DNA from: Megalonaias nervosa
Lineage: Eukaryota > Mollusca > Bivalvia > Unionida > Unionidae
Direction of reading: 5' to 3'
DNA: 64,000 nt
Assembly (NCBI GenBank): GCA_016617855.1
Contig: JAECUM010006675.1
Location: forward strand, 2,501 to 66,500
Shown: piece by piece, positions 30,952-41,591 of the stretch
Numbering within the stretch: position 1 is the first letter of the stretch
How the letters are laid out: each line of letters starts with the position of its first letter
The notes under the pieces: model-generated
The model's input: the letters and a program-made list of their open reading frames with translations, nothing else
Told to the model about the DNA's origin: nothing
Database searches by the model: none
Translations under genes and position numbers: made by a program

Positions 30952-32650
30952 ATGGCGACAGAGAGACAGTTAATTAGGGAATTCAAGTCGATCGGTAGGG
31001 ACGAACTTGGGTACGAAGGGGCCCAGTTAGCTGAATTTGTTGAGCGAAGTGTTAGAGAACATAAGCAACAACTGGCCGAGGAACGAGAGAAAGACAGACA
31101 AGCGCAAACAGCCGAGCGCGAAAATGAGAAAGACAGACAAGCACAAGCAGCTGAGCTCGAACGAGAGAAAGGCGTACGAGAGCTCGAACTAGCCAGATTG
31201 CAGGCCGAAGAAAAAGCTGGATAACGCGAACATATATTAGCCAAGGAGAAGCTGAGGAACGAAGCAGAGTCCAAAAGGGGTGAAGACCTTAACGAACGTT
31301 CAGGACACACGAGTGGGCGATCGGAAGACAGACGACCAATACAGATCACCATGCCCATGTTCAACGACAAGGACGAAATCACTGACAACATTTTATCACA
31401 GTTCGAAAAGTTGGCATTGGTTCATCAGCTACCCAAAGACCAGTGGGCTATCAATGTTTCGGCATTCTTACAGGGGGCCGCGAAAGACGTCTACCATAAC
31501 ATGACGCCGGACGAGGTAGATGACTACGACGCTTTGAAGAAAGCGCTACTACGGCACTATGAGCTGTCGGCGGAAACGTTTCGGAAACTCTTTAGAGAAG
31601 CGTCGAAAAGAATTACCGAAACGCAGGCACAATTCCATAACCGCGTACGTGTGCTATTTGATAAATGGATGAAAATGGCTGGTACCGCGCAAACGTATGA
31701 AGGCATACGCGAGGAAATTTTGAAAGAGCACTTTTTAAGTACCTACCGGAAAGACTTAATAGTGTTCTTAGCGGAGCGTGAATTCTCAACCTTGGATGAT
31801 ATAAGCGTGATGGCCGAGCGCTATGAGAGCGCGCACTCGCGTCCGACTACCTGGGCTGGCAGGGGCCGACCTGGCATCAGTAAGCATAGAAAGACCACTG
31901 AGGTGATACCCCAAAGACGGAATGGACAGAATGGTGGGAGGCCAGGGGCCGGAAACCCCAGCCGAGAACATTTCCGTGGGTCGGGGAAGACTCAGGGGGC
32001 AAAGAAGGATACTACAGGGAGGAAAGGTGAGCCGGTGTGTTACGGCTGCAACAGACCAGGCCATGTCGTTAAAGATTATAGGAAGTATCGTCCGACAACG
32101 ATTAATTCGGTAACTACGAATACTGTTAAGGAACAGGAACCAGTGGAGTTGACCAACACAGCGGTAGCTACGGTAAATGGTGAGAGGGCAACCGTACTGT
32201 TTGATACTGGCTGTAGTTATCCGGCCTTGGTAGACAGTAGGTATGTCAAGCCTGGTGATACACAGGCGAGACGGTTGAAGTCCAGTTTGCTAACCGGACG
32301 AAAGATTCGCTCCCGGTTGTTAACATAGACCTTGATTCGCCGTATGTAAAGGGGCGAATTCAAGCAGCGTGTTTGTCGGGACTGTCTCATGACGTGATAT
32401 TAGGGTGCAGGTATGTGTTGCCACAGCCTAACCCTATGACGTGTACACCTGTACACGTGGGGTCCGTTGAGAAGAGGGCTATGAAGCAAAGGTCAAAGTC
32501 AAAGCCGCTAAGACCCACGACTTCGCCCATAGACAATTTGCTACCTGGCGAGTTGAGGAAACTTCAAGAGGAAGATTTGTCTCTCAACAAGGTACCCAGG
32601 TATGCAAAGGGTGGGTCCATACGGAAATTGCCAGATGGGGAGGTAAAGTT
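30952..32650 (+). pseudogene. Gag-protease of the Gmr1-type element
   Basis: The gag ATG is at 30952. The N-terminal part is a charged coiled coil. A TAA at 31222-31224 interrupts, and the same frame continues to 32328. Residues around AQFHNRVRVLFDKWM belong to the capsid-like domain of gypsy gag. One zinc knuckle begins CYGCNRPGH but has Tyr where the last Cys should be, probably disabling it. The protease starts VLFDTGCSYPALVDS with the D-T-G triad; a shift near 32270 moves its rest to another frame, through ACLSGLSHDVILGC. The frame ends at the inversion breakpoint near 32650, just after a PDGEVKF segment. Confidence 0.85.
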
Positions 32651-34511
32651 CCCCCAGCTTTGTTGGAGTGGGTTGCATGGTTTTGGTTATCGTTATCTAG
32701 AGGGTGATCGCCGGCGGTGTAATTTGCGGGGAACGAGTAAATATCAATATAAAGTGTGAAACTTATAGATGGAATAGATAAAAATCTGAGCAGATAGATA
32801 GAACAGAATGACAAGAGCCCCCGTACATGTACAAACCATAAAATTTAATCAACAATTCATAAACAATAAAATTCATAAACAATTGTGATAATGCATTACA
32901 TTAGAAAGATACACTTTTTGATTTAAGTTATTCAACGAATTTCAAATACAAATATGCTTATACAAATAGCCGGTCTGTTAAGCAATAGAATTAATTCATC
33001 ATCGAATCGAGTGTAAAGATCGAAATCACTGCCTTGTACAGATTCATAACCTGATGGTTCTGGTTCAGTCCAAATTCGCTACGACTGTTCTTTTCACTTC
33101 CTTGTACCTGTAAGTCTGGGTCCTTTCCACTTTTTCCTTTTCCCAAATTCTCAGGTGTCCAGCCTCTTTCGGCCTCCAACTTTGTGTGGTCACTTTGGTT
33201 TTGTAAGTACATGATACGTCACGTGGATGCTTCCCGTGGATACGTCACGTGGAGCTATCTCACCTTGCAAAAGTAAACAAAGTGGCAACCTGAGTATTCT
33301 GTTAGGTACCCTACTGGGAAGAGATCATTACTTTCTCCTCTCGTTAATGTTAGATAAGTTCCATCGGAATTCAAACAGATATCAACGGCCATCTGGTCTA
33401 ACTAAACACGGCAGACCATAAACAAACCTAGTTTCCTAAGATTAATGTACTCCCTAACTGCTATTTCCACTGGCTTACAGTAACAACACCCCGAGACATC
33501 AGTTCCGGTCCCGACTTAATTACACAAATGAATGAATGAAATTCCTTACATGACTCGACTACGGCATTTACAGCGAATACACACATTCAAGTCTCTAGCA
33601 TATATGAAACCTCACTACATGGTTTAACAACATTAATTTCAGTCAATATGCACTCAAGTCTTTATCATATGTGACCTTATCTAAATCGGAGAATTTACAC
33701 GGATTCACTAAAGTAAGGCATGAAATTCTAGGTACATATTTACCTATAACAAACGAGACTATACGTTCAGATGATTCATCAACTTATATAAAGAATATCA
33801 TTGTACAGATTCATATAGATGAACTCGCACAGTTGTATTCATATCAAGAAAATTGATCTACCAATCTAACTAAATAATTCATGCAAATATAAGCAAATAA
33901 ATCAAACAAATCATCATATGGACATCAAGAAATTACGTGCGACTGACGCAAAATACCTTGTGTCTTCAAGTTTTTACCGCTAGAATTGAGTTCGTAGATT
34001 TTTCCAGACATCCAATTGCTTGGATCCTAATTACGAGTGAATTTCTTCTAAATTCGACCCGGAGTCCTCTACCTTTGTTTCTCTTGCAGAAAATGGTGTC
34101 GACTGATTAAAAGTGTTGCGATAGACACATTTTAAACCGAGAGTTTTCATGTGGAATCACGCCCCCTTATTCAGCGTAGCCAATCCGAATTAAATATATT
34201 CCCTCCTCCCCCCCCCCCCGCGACTAGGCTCTAAAAATGCAGTTCGTCTGACAATCTTAGATTACCAAATACTGATTCCTGGAAAAATTCAAAATTGACA
34301 GTTTTCGATACAGATCGGAAGGTAACCCCTATCCTTTTCAATTAAATAAACGAAGGCTTAATTAAGAACCACTGCTTCCATGACAGTGACATTTGCCAAT
34401 CAGTGCATTACGGCGATTTAAACACGCGCCAGTCCCCATAAATCTAATTAATCGTTCACCTGTCCAACTTAATGTGTTCTTCATAGATCGACAGAAATTT
34501 GCACCCTTACA
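32650..34511 (-). repeat. Right LTR of the Gmr1-type element, inverted
   Basis: On the minus strand it begins TGTAAGGGTGC at 34511. Its other end at about 32650 lacks a clean match to the last 14-16 bp of the left LTR. It includes about 75 bp missing from the left copy (near 34250-34325). It encodes nothing. Confidence 0.85.
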
Positions 34512-34524
34512 TAGCCCCCTCCTT
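34512..34524 (-). other. Polypurine tract
   Basis: On the minus strand AAGGAGGGGGCTA lies directly before the LTR start, the normal primer site for plus-strand synthesis. Confidence 0.75.
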
Positions 34525-34569
34525 GAAGAGTAAAACCAGGGATTTTTACTCTCCTGATTTTTGTAGATC

Positions 34570-35910
34570 TTACCTGATACACTTAGACGTCCTCGGTGAT
34601 CCCTGCACCTCATGCGTCCCTAGTCTACTTAAGCAGTTAGCCCCTACATTCTCCTTGCCTTTAATATACCGTACCTGGACTTGGTACTGTTGTAGAAATA
34701 ATGACCATCTCATTAATCGTCCATTGATCAACTTAGCTTGAGCTAAATATGCGAGTGGTTGGTGGTCAGTTTCTAAAATAAATTTTCGTCCAAACAGGTA
34801 ACAATGGAATTTAGTTATCCCAAAGACAATTGCCAACCGTTCTTTCTCAGAGACTGAATAATTGCGTTCTGCGGTTAACAATTTCCTGCTACTGTAGGCA
34901 ACTGGGAATAAATTTCCGTCATGCTGTTGTAATAGTACTGCCCCTAAACCTCTATCACAAGAATCTGTACGTAAGACAAAATCTCGTGTCACATCAGGCA
35001 ATTTCACTACTGCGTCTGACGGCAGTCTGTCCTTTAACGTCTGAAATGCTCGTTCACATGCGTCCGTCCATATAACTTTCGTCGGAGCCTTTTTCCGAGT
35101 TAAGTCAGTCAGTGGGCTTGCAATAGCGCTGAAGTTAGCAACATAGCGACGATAATACCCTGCTAGTCCCAAGAAAGATCGAACTTCCGTCTTAGTGGTC
35201 AGTCGTGCTGCGTTTCTAAGTTGGTCGACCTTTGAACTATCTGGTGTTAACGTGTCTTCGCTGAGGGTATGACCTAGGTAGGTTAATTTTCTAAACCCTA
35301 TAAGGCACTTAGATGGTCGTGCGGTCAGTCCCGTTTGTCGAAGTCGCTCTAAAACGTTTTTCAGTAAGATGATATGATCGTCCCAAGTCGCTGTCGCTAA
35401 AAGTAAATCGTCCATGAAGTTTGAGACTCCAGTCCCCCTTAACGGTTCCAGTAATTTTCGCATCATGCGGGTGAAGACTCTCGGCGCGGTCTGCACCCCG
35501 AATGGCATGACCACCCACTGATAGGTCCCATCTGGAGTTGCGAAGGCAAGATTTGCTCTGTCTTCCTTCCGAACTGGAATTTGCCAGTACCCCTTAGACA
35601 AATCGATCTTCGAAAAGTATTTCGCTTTGGTCGCCCCGGCAAATATGGACTCAGGATCAGGTAACGGCTCTACCTGGAATTCCGTGATCCTGTTTAACTT
35701 CCTGTAATCGACGCAAAATCTGTGTGTACAGTCTTTCTTCTGCACCAGCACAACAGAAGAGCTATACGCCGACTCAGCTGGTTCTATAACTCCCAAGTCT
35801 ATCATAGCTTGAATTTCGTTTCGGACAGTTTCCAATTTCGCATAGGGTAACGGGTATGGTTTCAACTTCACCGGCTTCTCATCCAGTAGCTTTAGTGTGA
35901 ACTCCTCCAA
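34570..35910 (-). CDS. Reverse transcriptase-RNase H of the Gmr1-type element
   Basis: An open 446-aa frame. RT motifs are present: DYRKLNRIT, SKIDLSKGYWQIPV, the MPFG block, and FMDDLLL in place of the usual Y/F-x-DD, so the active site is intact. RNase H follows: LRTDSCDRGLGAVLLQ, a SEKERLAI block and ETDHQPLAYL. The end is close to the polypurine tract, as expected for a last pol domain. The start overlaps the end of the integrase frame by 19 bp in another phase; the RT linker residues at the end of that frame suggest that a shift split one polyprotein. It could be translated but not on its own mobile. Confidence 0.9.
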   Translation of the reverse strand: MEEFTLKLLDEKPVKLKPYPLPYAKLETVRNEIQAMIDLGVIEPAESAYSSSVVLVQKKDCTHRFCVDYRKLNRITEFQVEPLPDPESIFAGATKAKYFSKIDLSKGYWQIPVRKEDRANLAFATPDGTYQWVVMPFGVQTAPRVFTRMMRKLLEPLRGTGVSNFMDDLLLATATWDDHIILLKNVLERLRQTGLTARPSKCLIGFRKLTYLGHTLSEDTLTPDSSKVDQLRNAARLTTKTEVRSFLGLAGYYRRYVANFSAIASPLTDLTRKKAPTKVIWTDACERAFQTLKDRLPSDAVVKLPDVTRDFVLRTDSCDRGLGAVLLQQHDGNLFPVAYSSRKLLTAERNYSVSEKERLAIVFGITKFHCYLFGRKFILETDHQPLAYLAQAKLINGRLMRWSLFLQQYQVQVRYIKGKENVGANCLSRLGTHEVQGSPRTSKCIR

Positions 35911-37165
35911 CTCGTCTTGCCAGGTCGTTCGGTCAAGACGCTTGCGTAGTCTTGGAGTAACGACTCCACTTCCTTACGTTGCTCTGACGTTAACGACCCG
36001 TCAAGGTCAACGTCGACGTAAGTTTCTTCCGTCGTCAAAGGACAACTAGGGAGTATTTCCGCCTCTCCTCCGTTGTCGTCGGGTTCTTCAGTTACAACTG
36101 TAGCAACCACGAACTCTGCGGGTGTCTCTATTTCACGGTAACGTTTCAGGAGATTTACGTGGTACAGCTTCTCCTTGTCTCCTACCCGGATACGGTAGTT
36201 CTGCCCACCCTTTTTCTCCGTTACCACGAATGGTCCCCTCCATGAGACTTGTAGTTTGTTGTGCTCTAGCGGCAGCAACAACAACACCTTGTCACCCACC
36301 TCAAAGTGACGTTCCTTCGTCTTTTTATTGTAAAATTTGGCTTGACGTCCCCTTGAGTCGCAGAGATTCTCCTGAGCCAATTTAGAAACCTCTTCTAGCT
36401 TGTTGCGTAGATCGACAACGTATTGGTATGTTGTTCGCACTTCCTCGGATGCTTGCTCATCCGTCCATATCTGTTTTAATATAGCCATGGGTCCCCTAAC
36501 TGTCCTTCCATAGACTAACTCAAAAGGTGAAAAACACAAAATAGCCTGTGGCACTTCTCGATACGCAAAAAGTATCGCCGGAAGGTACCGATCCCAATCC
36601 CTGGATCGACCTTCACAGAGCTTCTTCAGAGCCTGTTTCAAAGTTCCATTGAAACGCTCCACCAAACCATTGCACTTCGGGTGATACGGGGTAGTTATCA
36701 GGTGTCTAATGGATAGTAACCTATTTACCTCTTCCATCACCTGGCTCACAAACTGCGTCCCCTGGCCACTGTGACTGAGTCAATGGTTTTCAAGGCCACG
36801 GCCTCCGGGTACCGGGTGGCTTAATCTACTATCGTTAGTATATAACGATTACCGCTTTCTGCCGCCGGCTTTATCGGACCTCGAGAAAGGTTCGTCAATC
36901 AGTGGGGTGGTTCCTAGTGGCACTGGGCGATGGGAGGTCTTGGGTGCCACCCGCTGCCACTTGTCACACGACAAACAGAACCTCCGAACATCCCCGTATA
37001 CACCTGGCCAGTAGAATTTCCTCACTAACCTCTCCCTGGTCTTCGCCACGTCCATGTGGCTTCCAAGTAGACCCTCATGTGCCAGCCTAAGCACTTCTGC
37101 TCGCTTCACTATAGGCACAACAACTTGTTTGAACCTATCGGTCCCTTTCCTAGCGTACCGATACA
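35892..37165 (-). pseudogene. Integrase of the Gmr1-type element, core deletion
   Basis: The N-terminal zinc domain (37166-36849) shows an H-containing helix (EVLRLAHEGLLGSHMDV) and a CLSCDKW end. The core then reads LTIVD, a TAA stop and ATRYPEAVALK. After DSVTVA the sequence jumps to GTQFVSQVMEE, so about 60 bp including the second catalytic Asp are missing near 36765. The frame 36749-35892 continues with PYHPKCNGLVERFN (third acidic residue), the SH3-like segment with VGDKVLLLLP and WRGPFVV, and a linker to RT. The order before RT marks the Gmr1 type. Confidence 0.88.
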
Positions 37166-37170
37166 ATAAG

Positions 37171-38018
37171 AATGGTAAAAGGGAACCTTAGAGCAGTTTA
37201 TTTGCATTTAACATCTGTGCATAACATTAGAGGAAAAGAACATTAAACTCTAGCAGACGTTTGATTTGACAATATATCAGTCAGGTGCTCTAACAATATC
37301 ACGGGTATGCAAAACTTACACCAGGGTTTGTAACACTTTCATATCATCCATGTTGTAATATATAAAATATAGAAGTTAGGACCACTCTTTAATTTTGTTA
37401 TTTCAAGTGGAGTAAAATTGCCAGTGTCATGTATACAGATATTTTATTGTAAGGTGTACAATACCTGCATGTGGCTCATGATGGCATATTTGCAAACTTT
37501 TGATTAAATGTTTCACCCAGATTGTGAACTACATGTCTGCATCCAAAATGCCTCACATACATTATGTATCAGTATACAGTGGCTGCATGTATATTTTGGT
37601 TGAAAAATATTATAAAATGTATATGGAATTGAAATTGCTCTATATTTGGAAATTGACCATTCCTAGTAACCACAGGGGTAGATGGAAAATCACTCATGCT
37701 GATGAGTACTATATGCACAAATGATTTATCAAGTGGGGTGAAATTTACATCCTGAGGTTTATACAGAGATGAACAGATAATACTATGGACCATCAGGAAG
37801 TGAGTTTTAATGTGGCCCAAGCACTAAAGCATGGACCTAAGAAATCTTGACAGTTTTTATGTCACAGACTGTAAGTTCTTTAATATACCAGTATCATTTC
37901 CTCTTTTCATTTATGCATTATATTTAAATTCATTAGTGTGGGATTCAAAAGGAATGAAGTTTTTTTAAAGTGAATTATGTCAACACATGTTATAAACTAA
38001 ATATCATGTTGAGATAAA
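37171..38018. other. Spacer between two gypsy elements
   Basis: AT-rich, with overlapping short frames on both strands; no domain seen. Confidence 0.5.
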
Positions 38019-38936
38019 CGTAGTAGGAACAGTAGATATGATTTATCTGTTTCAGATTGTATAGTCTTGTAAATAGCCATATTGGATAGAGTCCAGATTT
38101 CAAGAAATGTTCTGCTTCTGCAGTCTAACAAAATACAATCAGAATCTTTACAGCACACTCACCCCATGGCCTTATGGACATTAATCATTTTGCTTAACAG
38201 GTCTAGTTCTATTGTCTGTGTAGTAAGTGAGAACAACAGGCATTTGTGTTTGTGTTTATGTAAATTAATTAAATGATTATTTACAGGACTTATAATTAGT
38301 TTTAGATTGAAAATGTTGATGATATTAGAGACAAGATAGTAGATTAAGTGGCTCTAATTAGCAAATAGTAACTTATATATAGTTTTAAAGGAAATAGATA
38401 TTTTATACTTGAACTCTGACAAACTCTGCCAGTCCTTACACCTAAGAGTACATTTATTTAGCATTTTATATTTTGAGGGAGAGGTTGAAAGTTAGTGTGA
38501 GTCTGATCTGATATGTAGCAATCATTTATATGTTTTCAAATCAACTTCTGGACAACTCATTCGTGAGATATTGTACACAGCACGCCGCCAGTCTCTTCCC
38601 GTGTTGTTTGGCGCCCCTTTTCCAGGCCCCTTCCCTCCTTTGTCGCTGCCAGACATAAATAAAAAGTTCGGCATCGCACATAAACGCGGGGCTGTGATGG
38701 CATCATCCTCACAGCCCCGACCAATTGAAAAGCCCGACCCTCGGGCATTAACCAGTCGCAAAAGCACTGAGTATGCGTAGGCGACTTAAACCCTTCGAGC
38801 AGCAGTTATAGGGAGGTTTATGAATTTGGTGTAGCAAAAATAAACCATTAAATATGTAGCCTAAACGTGTGCTTGTTTGCTCTACCAACTAATTCTCCAA
38901 TGTAGCTGTCCCCACCCAACATCCAACGCTACAACA
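38019..38936 (+). repeat. Left LTR of the chromodomain gypsy element
   Basis: It starts CGTAGTAGGAACAG and ends CTACAACA. The first 550 bp and last 120 bp match the right LTR, but the middle (about 38565-38815) is unrelated and contains a CATAAATAAAAAG TATA-like promoter and GC-rich sequence. Confidence 0.85.
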
Positions 38937-39214
38937 GTTTGAGAATCAACGGTCCAGGTCTTCTAGATTCACTATGAAATCTGGAATGAGTTGCAGTATG
39001 ATTAGATTTTATTTGGATTTTACAGACTAATTCATGGATTCATAACTACAGATGAAAGTCACCTGTTACATGTAACTACTCCCTAATTTAAGACTTATCA
39101 TTTGGACCTATGCAAGAAGACATTTAAGGGCCAGAATTTCACATACATTGGATAACGTCTACAAGGATATTCAACTCTTGAAGCTTTGAACTGTGAGGCA
39201 GAAAGAATACCAAC

Positions 39215-40299
39215 ATGGCACATAATAATGGAGTTGACTTCATCCTCATTCCAAGTTTTGCAGGTAATGGTAAAGAAGACGCTAAGCGGTGGCTTACACG
39301 CTTTCAACTTATAGTGCAAACCAAAGGTTTCAACGACACTAAAGGTAAGCAACAACGTCTCTGCTTCTGACAGACAATGTCTTACGCTGGTATGTAGCTC
39401 TACCTGAAGACACTAAAAATAATTATGACTATTTCAAACAGTATTCATGCCACGCAATGGACCTGACGAGAGAACAGAATGGCAACTAACAACACCCCTC
39501 TTCCAAACTGCACAAGGGTCATCGAATGGCGAAGATTACATAGCTTCAGTTAGGGGCCCCGAGTGGCCGAGTGGTCTAAAGCGCTGATCGTTACGGATCA
39601 CTGCCATCTCACCTCTGTCTGCGTGAGTTCGAGTCCAGGCTCGGCTAACGTGGGTACGTGAGAAAGCCTGCCAGTAGCTTCTCGTGGGTCGGTGGTTCCT
39701 CCCGGGGTTTTCCAGGGTTCTTCCTCCACCATTAATACTGGCCGCCATGTATAGCCTATCTTGTGCTGAAAAATGGCGTTAAACCCTATAACAACAACAA
39801 CAACAACATAGCTTCAGTTACTATGTAGGCATCTGATATGGGTTTACCAGATGCACAGGTCCAGTCAGTTATCATCATTGGACTCCGCCCTACCATACGC
39901 CAGTTTGTGCTACAGCAGAATCCCGAAACTTTAGAAAACTTGATCCAAAGTCCAAAGCTACCTTAAACCACAACAACTGATACCACCGAGCCAAAAAAGT
40001 CAATAGTGGCAGCAATAGGTAGACTTGAAGAAAAACTTAATGCTTTAAGTGTGCAAATGATTCCAACCCAGGATGCAACAAGGTTTCCCAACCGCAGTGC
40101 AACTTACCACCCTCAAAGTCGCAAATCACCAAGCCACCATATAGATCAACCAAATCGAGCAACACACTGCAGCTATTGTGGAGGATCTACACCGTACCAG
40201 AAATCAAAATGCTCAGCTTATAGGAAGAAATGCTCAAAGTGTGGAAAACCAAACCATTTTGCACTAGTTTGTAGGTCATCACCACGTACAGGACAGTGA
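39215..40299 (+). pseudogene. Gag of the chromodomain gypsy element
   Basis: It starts MAHNNGVDFILIPSFAGN, with the usual GxxxxDAxRWLxRF-like capsid segment, then stops and shifts. The last part (40006-40299) has a zinc-knuckle region with CSYCGGSTPYQKSKC and CSKCGKPNHFALVC. The SINE at 39553 splits it. Frames do not join. Confidence 0.8.
39553..39805 (+). mobile_element. tRNA-derived SINE, family 1, in gag
   Basis: The head GGGGCCCCGAGTGGCCGAGT carries pol III A and B boxes (the latter GAGTTCGAGTC); the tail is (CAA)n. A perfect 15-bp duplication, ACATAGCTTCAGTTA, flanks it (39538-39552 and 39806-39820). It is closely similar to 22115-22356. Confidence 0.95.
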
Positions 40300-40399
40300 C
40301 GCCAGAAAATATCCATCCGTTCTTAAGAAAGAGCAGCATATGAAGAAACAGCAAGTAATAACACGGCTACAATTTCAAATATGCAAATAACATTATTAC

Positions 40400-40690
40400 G
40401 GTTAAAATCAACAATAAAAGAGGTGATACCTTTGTGGATACATGAGCTGCCGTGTCAATAATTTCACTCAACCAATGTGAGCAAGTCAAGCGCCAGGAGC
40501 AGTTAAATCCACCTACAATTCCATTCATCATTTGAGTTAATGGTGATCGCCAGAAACCACTGGAACTGCTACCCTTCAGCTTGGATAAATCGCCTAACAA
40601 TGATTCGTACTTTTCATGAGTTTGATAATCTGCATTGCAGCTTGATTCTAGGGATGGATTTTCGTGTGGAAAAAACATGCAAAAATTGAT
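40400..40690 (+). pseudogene. Retroviral-type protease remnant
   Basis: The plus frame reads GDTFVDT, TGA, AAVSII: the D-T-G triad with its Gly codon changed to TGA. It continues with SLNQCEQVKRQEQ and later FRVEK, then merges with the RT linker. Not functional. Confidence 0.65.
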
Positions 40691-40995
40691 TTATGCAACA
40701 TAACTTTACCTCTCTATGATGGAATCACAGCCTCAGAGTTAAAACTGCCCACAGACAAAACTGTAGCAAATGCACAGACAGTAGCAAGAGTAATTGTTCC
40801 TGCACAATCAGAATGCATTATAACTGTGACTATTAAACGATGTCATAAACATGACTGTAGTTGTACTATTGCAACCACTAGCTCACATTCCCTCCGTAAC
40901 AACTGTTATTGGAGCTAGAACAATTGACAAGATTTAAGCACGGAAAGATGTAGTTAGACTTATGAATCCAACAAATAAGGACATACAGATACAAC

Positions 40996-41591
40996 TTGGA
41001 TAAAACAATAGCTGCTGTGTATCCGATTTTTGATGCAGACATTTCTAGCATAGAAAGTGATCAAACAATGGGACATAAAACTGTTAATATATGTGCTATT
41101 GATAGCAAAGATGGCCATTACATTAAAATTGCTAAAGAACTTGGATTTACTCTAGCTGAAACTGAACTAAGACAGGAAGATAAAAACAAATTTCTGACTT
41201 TTCTTGGTAAAAGTCGTGACGTGTTTGCAAAAGACATTTCTGAACTGGGATGCACAGATGTGTACAAGCACAGAATTGAAATAGAAGATGCCCAACCAGT
41301 TCGTCAAAGAGTCTACTAGACTAACCCTATTCAGACAGCAGAGGTTGAATGCCAAGTAGAGGAAATCCTAACGCAAGATATTATTGAACCATCAAATTCC
41401 CCATGGCATAGTCCAGTTGTTCTTGTCAAAAAGAAATCTGGAGAGTTCCGATTTGCAGTGGACTATCGACGAGTCAACAAAGTAACAAAACCAGAAATCT
41501 TTCCTTTACTACTTTGAAGCGACATTATAGGAACAATTGGTGCATCAGATGTGAACTGAGTGTTTTGGATTTGGCTTCAGTATTTTGGCAG
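40996..41591 (+). pseudogene. Reverse transcriptase, 5' part
   Basis: The linker GKSRDVFAKDISELGCTDVY and palm segments VVLVKKKSGEFRFAVDYRRV lie in broken frames up to DLASVFWQ, where the LINE is inserted. Confidence 0.85.

Larger units (their letters stand above)
28485..37165. mobile_element. Gmr1-type Ty3/gypsy retrotransposon, 3' half inverted
   Basis: Left part, plus strand: LTR (28485-30354), leader, gag, protease to about 32650. Right part, minus strand: integrase (from 37165), RT-RNase H, polypurine tract, LTR (34511 down to about 32650). Flipping the right part restores the order LTR-gag-PR-INT-RT-RH-LTR. Integrase before RT is the Gmr1-type order. The five bases before the left LTR (28480-28484) and after 37165 (37166-37170) are both ATAAG, so the rearranged DNA looks as if it integrated as such. 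Stops, shifts and an integrase deletion make it non-autonomous. Confidence 0.85.

Noticed and set aside
30849..31391. 180-codon minus-strand frame over gag
   Set aside because: Antisense shadow of the charged gag coiled coil, giving an artificial Ser/Cys-rich product.
38522..38780. Short frames in the GC-rich LTR core
   Set aside because: Promoter-like sequence in one LTR only; three overlapping frames, no domain.
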